DNA from: Atherix ibis
Taxonomy: Eukaryota > Arthropoda > Insecta > Diptera > Athericidae
Assembly: GCA_958298945.1 (NCBI GenBank)
Contig: OY282606.1
Coordinates: 45,955,920-46,019,919, forward strand
DNA: 64,000 nucleotides
Direction of reading: 5' to 3'
Of this stretch, positions 56,747 through 64,000 are shown piece by piece (position 1 is the stretch's first letter; every line of letters begins with the position of its first letter). Position numbers and translations under genes: made by a program. Under the pieces are notes generated by a model. The model searched no databases and was not told the origin of the DNA. It saw only the letters and a program-made list of their open reading frames with translations.

Positions 56747-57100
56747 CAAAACTCACGAAAAATACAAGAGGTTCTATTTCTGCAATCACGCTTGAAAACT
56801 AGCAGCGGAGCAAGCAGTGATGAAATTTCTAGCACTACAGCCAGCACGGTAGCAAGCAAGAAAACGCGTCGTGTGAAGCTGGATTATGAGGCTATTGGTA
56901 AAAATCCTACCAATTGCACACAGCTCGTCTTGGAAAAGGTAGCTTTTAGTTCACGGTGTGTGTTGTCAGCAAGCTGGATGACATCAAAAGATGTTTTAAC
57001 AGATCACGCAGCGGATAATTTAGGAAAGAAAAGTTATAATAAAAAGGGCTCATGTGGTATTTGTAAAAGCAATTTATGGGAGGTTTTCGACAACTTTCAA
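56747..57100 (+). CDS. Unidentified Ser/Thr-rich ORF, possibly a broken gene
   Basis: An open frame of 118 codons without an ATG at its beginning, from the stop at 56744 to TAG at 57101. The first 65 residues look protein-like: NSRKIQEVLFLQSRL, a low-complexity SSGASSDEISSTTASTVAS stretch, a basic KKTRRVKLDYEAIG segment and NPTNCTQLVLEK. A CGICKSNLW motif lies near the end. TTTCTCTTTAG at 56728 is a plausible acceptor just upstream, and GTAGCT after VLEK is a poor donor. It starts 75 bp from mariner copy 6. I do not recognise it; a dead exon or an old transposon fragment is possible. Confidence 0.35.
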
Positions 57101-57103
57101 TAG

Positions 57104-59314
57104 GGATAAGAGTCTAAGGGGGAATGTCTCCGTCCGATACATTGCCGCTGTAGATTAAATTTTTCTTTTTATTTAAAACGGAATTCAACAATTTTATTTT
57201 CTTCAGTGGACAGCGTTGTGAGCATTTCTATATGCTGTTGTATGAGCATTTCTCTAGAATACCATTTAGTACAATACATAAAATTCTATCCCATCAAAAT
57301 CAAATAATATTTTATTATTATTGACTATCGTCCTTTAATACAATGAATTTTTTATAAAAACAAAATAAAAAATTATCAAAATAATATGGAATTTCGTCGA
57401 AGAATAACTTTAGGAAAATTTCCTATAAAAGAAAATATTCCAAAAAAAAAACTTTCCTTTAATGAATAATAATTTTTTTAATAAATGAAAGTATTAAATT
57501 TAATTTACTGTGTCCACCCCGCTTTGCCCCATTCCCAACTTTCCATAGTCTTTTTCTTCTAAAAAAAAAACAATAAAAAAATACAAATTAAACAAAAAAC
57601 AATTTAATAAAATTCTTATCTCTGATTTAATATTATTTTTGATATTTTATTATGCACATCCCCCCCTCTAACTAACTGTATTGTGTTGTATTGTAGAATT
57701 TTCACAACTTAAATCATAAATCTACACATTAAATTTTCCAAAAATGTAATAACAAGAAAAGTTTGAAAACAAAAAAAACCAACAAAAAAAAAACTAAAAA
57801 AACTTTTCGCACAACTCATCTGATTAAAGTTCTTCTTGCAATTTTCATGCGTTGATGGTTGCCTAGGGTAGGAGGAGGATATTGAACGAAAGGAGCGAGA
57901 AATATTGAAATACGAATGAGTAAGGAGTATGGATTTGTTGGTTGGTTCGTATACTGGATGGTGTGGTGGGTGTCTGAGATGGTAATGTGGTGAGTAAGGG
58001 GCGCTCCTGTTTGGCCAAAGTTGCTTTAGAATTTTAGGGTGAGGTGAATTCAGTTGGTTGGGAGTTTCCAACTAGCTTGAATTGGTTTTGTTTGGAGAGA
58101 AGTGAGAGGAGGAGAGCTGTGTATTGAAACAAAAACTTTTTAGATTACACTTTTTGAATTAAAATTAAAAGTTGACCGTCATTTTGTACATAAAATATTT
58201 TTCTTTTGTTTATTTTCTTAACTTTTTCTATTTATTTTTTGTTACCCTGATTTTTGGGAGTTTTTTTTTGTATCACTGCAATATGAAACTTAAGTTCTTT
58301 TTCACATATAATACTGAAAGAGGGAAAGGGGGGCAGGGGTTGGTAAAAATGATATGAAGTAAATTTTCATTTTAATTGACCATATTTTGGTAAAGTGTGA
58401 GAAGAAAAGTTAAAGTTCAAAATATTATCGAAAGCAGTACAATAAATAAATATGGGAAAATTTCGATTGAAATTGTTTTAAATAATTCTAAAAGTACTCT
58501 TTATTATTACGAATATTATTATTACAATTTGTCCAAGAGCCGACAACACAAATGTCTCGTTTAACATATGAATTTATGGAAATAAATGTTTTCTTTGTCG
58601 GAATGGAGACCTCTTTACAATAATTGATTGATTATAATCAGAAATGAGAGTCTGTATTTTTCCTAACCTTTACTTTGACATGTAGACAACATATTTTATG
58701 CTATTATTTTTATAATACCAATCAGAATATTATAGAAAATATTCAGAACAATCAAAAATTCATGTTAAAGTTAAATTTAATCAATTTTAATAAATAACAA
58801 AAGAAAAAATTTGAAGTGTTCTCGATGGTAATGTATTTGTCATAACTTGTGTTTATCGTTTATTTTTTTATATTTACGTAGAAAAAGAAAATTTGGAAAA
58901 ATTGAATATTTGTTGGGAACACCTGATTGTGATAAGATAAAATTGGATGAGAGATAAGATATTTGATAGAATTGAAATCATTAATCTAATCACTTTTTGA
59001 TAATTTTCTTTATGTAGACGTATTTATAAATCGAAGATAAGTGGCTTTAATTTTCATTTTGAAGTGGTTGTTTTTCAACTAGAACGATAAATACCATTTT
59101 TTCTGAGTGCAGAAATTGTAAAAAATATTCTAGGATCGAAAAGAATTTGATATTTATGAGAAATTATATTATAGGTTATAAAAAAAGTTAAATTAAATTT
59201 GGAAGAGAGAATTTACGGTAAAATATAAGAAAATTTAGGAAAAATAAATAAAATATAAAAAATATTTACTATTTAAACACACATTAATAAAAAGGTAAAA
59301 TCACACGTATCTTC
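57104..59314. other. AT-rich sequence without recognised gene
   Basis: No exon or transposon recognised. The strand-asymmetric stretch 57820-58090 is purine-rich on the plus strand (GGAGGAGGATATTG, GAGAGGAGGAGAGC) with GGTTGGTTGG-like runs. Confidence 0.45.
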
Positions 59315-60600
59315 TTCGCTCGCAGTTGAGCAAAAATATATCAGTTTTTAATTATTTCGGAATGTCTGAAGTAAAATTTATCCATGTCGCTTTCTTTTTT
59401 GCTGACAATAGAGTATTTATCAAATTCAAAAATCACAGAGGACCTGCAGAAAAATATATCTCAGAGAACATGTTACTGTTTTTGCTTTTAAAGAGTCGTA
59501 AACTTCAACAAATTCTGGTTGATTATTTTTCGAAACACGTGTATCGAAATTTTTGCACTTTATTTTTGTTCGCTTATAAGGACCAAAAATTTTTCAAGAT
59601 TTGAATTTCTCAGAGCTCTTAATTAAAAATATATCCGCGTAACTGTTTTTGCTCACAATAGAGCATAAACTTTACCAAATTCGATAATCTCAGAGTAACT
59701 AAAGTGAATCGAATTAATAAATATACACCAGCAGTCACTAAAGTTGAAGAATGAACTAATGCAGAAACAGGTGTAGGTGCTGCTATAGCTCGTTACTGAT
59801 TTTGCCCATGATGGAGCTGAAACTTCATCGAATTCGGTTTTAGATCATCTGAATCAAAATTCTGCCACGTAAGTGTTTTTTCTTATAACGCAGCGTAAAA
59901 TTCATCAAATTCGGTCTTAGATCATCTGAATCAAAATTCAGTTACGTAAGTATTTTTACTTATAATGCAGCATAAAATTCATAAAACTCTGGATAACGTG
60001 GAGCACTTGCTTTAAAACTCGCCCACGTGTTTTTTCTACTCGCAGTTGAGTAAAAATGTCATCAAATTTATTATCTCGGAGCACGGGTAATAAAGATGAA
60101 ATGCATGTTTTTTTACTCAGGATTGAGCAAACATCAAACTCCGTACATATATAAATGAAAAATTTTAAATTCAGTAACTTTTGTTCGCTTATCAGGAGTA
60201 AAATTTTTACAAAATTTGAATTTCACAGAGCCCTTGATTAAAAATATATCCGCGTCACTGTTTTTGCTCACAATAGATCAGAAAGTTGATCAAATTCGAT
60301 AACCTTAGCGCAACTAAAGTGAAATTTATCCACATTACTGATTTTACTCATGATGGAGCAGAAACTTAATCAAATTCGGTAGTCTTAGATTATCTGAATC
60401 AAAATTCTGCCACGTAAGTGTTTTTGCTTATAACGCATCGTAAAATTCTGGATAACGTGAAGTACGTGCTTTAAAACTTGTCCACGTGTCTTTACTAAGT
60501 AAAAATGTCATCAAATTTATTATCTCGTCAGAGCATGTATAATAAAGATGAAATGCATGTTTTTTGCTCAGGATTGAGCAAAAATTTATCAAACAATATT
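59315..60600. repeat. Complex tandem repeat field with 615-bp higher-order period
   Basis: The field is built from 70-100-bp sub-units sharing blocks such as TTTTTGCTCA, ATTGAGCAAAAAT, CATCAAATTC and GAATCAAAATTCTGCCACGT. Larger segments repeat in order. CAGAGCTCTTAATTAAAAAT at 59611 is matched at 60226 by CAGAGCCCTTGATTAAAAAT, and the following 350 bp correspond with deletions, including GATAACGTGGAGCACTTGCT at about 59980 and GATAACGTGAAGTACGTGCT at about 60435. CACGTG appears at about 59538, 60003 and 60483. Chance frames across it (59326-59604) are not genes. Confidence 0.8.
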
Positions 60601-62336
60601 TTTACTATTTTTTTTTTAAATCTTAGAAATGTTTGTGCAATTTCCAAACTTTATAGGTGAATGGAAATAATAAATTAACTGAATATAAATTTTGGATAGT
60701 ACTCGAACATGATCTAAATTAGACAAATTAGTATGAAAAGTAAATTCAAAAATTTTGTAAATTTTGCTATATAACGAAAAAAAGTCGAACAAAATAAAAG
60801 AATTGCATTGTGTAAGAAAAAGGAATAAATTTTCTTGTTGGAATTTTGCCCAAATTATAATGTAAGTTAGTGTGTACTAATAAAAAATATGAAAACAAAA
60901 ACGACTAAAATGTAATTGAGAATTTAAATAAATGTTCGAATGAATCGTCGTCCGTTTATACCACGCCTCTGGCACGAACATGGTCAGAAGAGAAATCAGA
61001 AGCGGGCTATAGTTGGAGCAGTTAAATTACCCTCATTTCATACTCGCGGTTTCGTCACCATCCATCCATACTCCATCAACTACGTCATCGTCATCGTTAT
61101 CGACGTTATCGTTACATTTCCTTTTGGTATCCTTCTCATTCTCTTCTCAAATTGCTATTATTTAATACAAAACTAAACTCTTTATAATTATAATGTAACA
61201 CATCAACGATACTTAATTGCGTAACTTCATTTTAATAGCTGAAGTTTAAATGTAATATTTCAAAAAGTTACCATAAACTTGAGCTGGTTTTTAGTTGAAA
61301 ATAGTATCGAACGGAGAAGAGTAAAAAGTTTTTATAGAGAAAACAAGAAGAAAATGGCCACTTTTGCTATTGCTGCTGCTGTTATCGCCGCCTATAGGAG
61401 TGGGCGAAAAAATGGGGATGAGATATGATGTAGAAACTAGTAAAAATTCACTATATCTCTTGTTTTCTTATCGTATTCGGTTTCTGTCTCTGTCTCATGT
61501 TCTCCTGTTCATTGGTTCTATTTTCTCTATAGACGGGCGTTTCTCAGCACAGCTTATTCCCATAACTTCTCATTTTCCAACTGTTGAGTTGAATAACGCC
61601 ACGCGGGTGCCGGTAACAGTAAATTTCCTACAATGTCCAATCTTCTGCCATGTTATTGCTCTCGGATTTAGTTAGCTGCCCTGTTTTCACCACACTTCCC
61701 CATACCAAAATTCTTCCATAATAAACAACCACCAACTCCATGAGCATCACCAGTCACCACCGTCGCCCTTTTCTTATACGTGTATTGGCTTTTGTTGTAC
61801 GAATTCTAACCCTTTCTATTTTCTGCAGAGGATTTCGCTGATTTAACTTGTAACTTCTTAGCCTTCACTATATTCTACGAACGCGCCACTGCACGTCATA
61901 AAGTTGGCATTCTCTTTCGCTCATTCACCACCTCTCATACTATTTCCCTTTCATGCATCAAATATACTACAATATTATTCTCTGAGTTCTCCTTCATACA
62001 CTCGGACGTGAACTGTTTGAATGTGTACTTATTTGTAGGTTCACAGAAATAATATACGTCAACTCTTCACATACGTAAGAATCATCACATACGTACATAT
62101 AAATATGTGTGTGCATGTATTCACGTGAAGTACGTTTATCATTATTTTAAAAGTATTTGTTTTTCCATACACTTGTTTCCAAAACTAAAAACTTTTTCGA
62201 AAACTTTATACAAACTTTACTATCTCTTTGCTATTTCTATCTCTTTTAAGCAGTTGTGCATTTTTAATTTTTGCGATGCGGTGGTGCGGTGGTGTTGCCA
62301 ATGTGCTGTGATATGGTGTGGTGTATTTTGCCAAAC
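60601..62336. other. AT-rich, then less AT-rich sequence without recognised gene
   Basis: 60940-61110 and 61350-62060 are richer in CpG and higher in complexity. 61364-61430 includes a GCTGCTGCTGTTATCGCCGC trinucleotide run. 61820-61835 is a good acceptor-like TTTCTATTTTCTGCAG followed by a 200-bp open frame without donor or homology. None is strong enough to call. Confidence 0.35.
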
Positions 62337-62466
62337 CTCCCAGTTATGTTAAAAGTAAAACTGTTCAAATTGCAGCGAATTATTTTGTAGAAAATTTTAA
62401 CTGTATCTCCCAGTTATGTTAAAATTTTCTACAAAATAATTCGCTGCAATTTGAACAGTTTTACTT
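62337..62466. repeat. Perfect 49-bp inverted repeat with 70-bp direct repeat
   Basis: Arms 62353-62401 and 62418-62466 are exact reverse complements of each other over 49 bp, with a 16-base spacer. In addition CTCCCAGTTATGTTAAAA occurs at 62337 and again 70 bp on at 62407. Together this is the pattern expected from a template switch or a hairpin-mediated rearrangement. The absence of any mismatch implies recent origin or gene conversion. Confidence 0.92.
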
Positions 62467-63064
62467 CAGTTTTTAGTTTGAATATTTTTTCTTTATTTTA
62501 ATAATAAAATTTGTTTGTTTCTTGTTATCAATATTTTTCCACATTTATTTTTAACTTTTATCGCTTTATTGGGGTTTATTTTGCCCTGCAATCTATTTTT
62601 GAAAATGTTCTCAATTATTTTTATACTCTTCTGCATATGGTTTTGAATTTTTTTTAGTGTTTTTTTGTTTGTTTCTAAGTTAAATAAAATTTATGTGCAT
62701 GCTTTTGTTTATGGAAAATAGAAGATATTTAAAAGCATAATTTGAACATTTAAAATTTCAATTATTTTCTGCCCTTCTCCATATTTGTAGAGAATACTTT
62801 TGCTGCAAGGGAACGGGGAAGGGAGTTGATATTTTTTTATAGTTCGTTTACTATCAAAAAGAAGTTGCTTTCAATTAATTTAATTGTGTTGAAATTTTAT
62901 TTTTCGACAAATTTCACTTTTTGTTGAAGAAAATTTCAACTTACAAAACAAGAAAAAAAATATTTTTCTTAGTTATAAAAATATGAACTTTTTTGGGGCA
63001 AATTTTGTAAATAATTTAAAGAACTTAAATTCAAAACGTTGTCCACTTTGATATAAGTTCAAAA
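62467..63064. other. AT-rich sequence without recognised gene
   Basis: T-rich and A-rich low complexity; nothing recognised. Confidence 0.5.
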
Positions 63065-63700
63065 TGCTTTGTCTCGTTCAATTTTAGCATAAAGCACAGT
63101 TTGTAGCTCAAAATTTGATTGCAGATCAAAATTTATTTACAACTAAACATAATGTTGAGGCCATGAATTGGATCAGTAAATAGGAAAGATTTTAGTGAAA
63201 ATACTTTAATTTAGGCAAAATTACTAGAAATTGTTTTGTTGTGAGCAAAACCATTAATGAATATTTTTGATTATATCTCAAAATACCATTTAATATTTTT
63301 ATTTGAACACTTATTGTTCTCGTTCGATTTGAGCATGAAGCACAGTTTGTAGCTCAAAATTTGATTGGAGATCAAAATTTATTTAAAACTAAACATGATA
63401 TTGAGACGACGAATTGAAGCAGTTAATAATATGGATTATTTTGATTTGAGTGAAATTAAATATGAAAATGCTTTAATTTTAACTCAAAATACGATCTAAT
63501 TTGAGCAAAATGACTAGAAATTGTTTTGTTCTGAGCAGAACCATTAATGAATATTTTTTATTGTATCTCAAAATACCATTAAATATTTTTATTTGAACAC
63601 TTAATAATATTAACTATTTTGATTTGAGCACAAATTGCTATTGTCTCGTTCGATTTGAGCATAGAGCACAGTTTATAAAAAATAAAAATCAATTTCAAAA
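63065..63700. repeat. Tandem duplication with about 250-290-bp period
   Basis: TCTCGTTCAATTTTAGCAT at 63072 recurs as TCTCGTTCGATTTGAGCAT near 63318 and again near 63644. AGCTCAAAATTTGATTG and the AGATCAAAATTTATTTA block follow in the first two copies. CCATTAATGAATATTTTT at 63251 recurs at 63540. Three partial units are therefore present. TTGAGC/GAGCAAAA words recall the field at 59315-60600. Confidence 0.75.
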
Positions 63701-64000
63701 ATATTTCTTTCTGCACTCTAAAAACGTTAGTTTTTTCTCGCAATAAATCCTACTTACGATAACATTATCACTTGTTATTGTACAATTTAATAATCTATCA
63801 TAGAATTAACCTTTGAATTATAGAAAATTGTAAGCCCGTTCGTCTTTGAATTGAATTTTATCTAAATTTTCATACATAAACGAGTACAAAAGAATAATTT
63901 ATAGAGTGTCGCTACTAGTTTTTTTGGTTATATAACAACTTAAGATACTCATCTTATCTAATAATAACTAATAATATTCACAATAATTCGAGTACAATAT

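Noticed and set aside
59326..59604. 92-codon plus-strand ORF
   Set aside because: It lies wholly in the complex tandem repeat field and is not maintained in the second repeat unit.
60941..61176. 78-codon ORF beginning MNRRPFIPRLWHEHG
   Set aside because: The basic start turns into an Ile/Val-rich run from a CATCGTCATCGT-type repeat; there is no splice or start support.
61820..62052. Open 200-bp stretch after a good acceptor-like TTTCTGCAG
   Set aside because: No donor, no start codon and no recognisable peptide; open length is only slightly beyond chance in this less AT-rich patch.
1..64000. tRNA, rRNA, CRISPR arrays and LTR or viral elements
   Set aside because: I found no cloverleaf-like sequence with a GGTTCGAATCC-type arm, no rRNA core motifs, no regularly spaced exact repeats with unique spacers, and no reverse transcriptase or protease motifs.

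Overview
The window looks like AT-rich, intron-poor-in-coding nuclear DNA from an insect or other arthropod. I see no prokaryotic gene organisation, no rRNA and no tRNA. The organism is inferred from the dense load of mariner/Tc1-superfamily DNA transposons, long low-complexity AT stretches, (ATT)n, (CGA)n and (GT)n microsatellites, and pyrimidine-rich splice acceptors paired with GTAAGT/GTAAGA donors. A dipteran is plausible but not shown.

Host coding sequence is sparse. The best candidate is a plus-strand gene with very long introns. A start-codon exon (31021-31113) has a strong pyrimidine tract and acceptor, an ATG with A at -3, and two in-frame donors 9 bp apart. A 42-bp phase-0 microexon lies at 36230-36271. 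A weaker possible exon follows at 39679. A short minus-strand first exon (33351-33377) lies in the same intron. I do not recognise the product of any of these. Other unidentified coding-like stretches are at 8578-8829, 44339-44460, 54560-55060 (decayed, with a CPECG motif) and 56747-57100.

Most other recognisable content is transposon debris. Family A (TIR beginning CGAGGTCTGTTCAAAAAGTA, DD34D mariner) has six copies: 277, 5085, 22519, 34618, 49556 and 55760. Other mariner lineages are B (9885-11168, nearly full length), D (25764), E (26712, an uninterrupted 283-codon catalytic ORF), F (40078 and 51950), G (45627), H (46336), I (46993) and K (35545). Degenerate DDE relatives occur at 9340 and 29500, and Tc1-like remnants at 3080 and 17930.

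The most unusual system is within family A. Three copies (277-1142, 34618-35528, 55760-56672) have lost the normal 3' end and carry an inverted copy of the element's own 5' end instead, giving terminal inverted repeats of about 190 bp. All three share the same internal junction, so one rearranged founder appears to have been mobilised in trans. They also share an N-terminal deletion breakpoint with copy 49556-50467, which still has the ordinary 3' end and looks like the intermediate.

Tandem and inverted repeats make up the rest: a GC-rich 22-bp minisatellite studded with CACGTG (42941-43416), a separate CACGTG cluster (16070-16225), a complex repeat field with a 615-bp higher-order period (59315-60600), a related-looking duplication at the right edge (63065-63700), and a perfect 49-bp hairpin (62353-62466).
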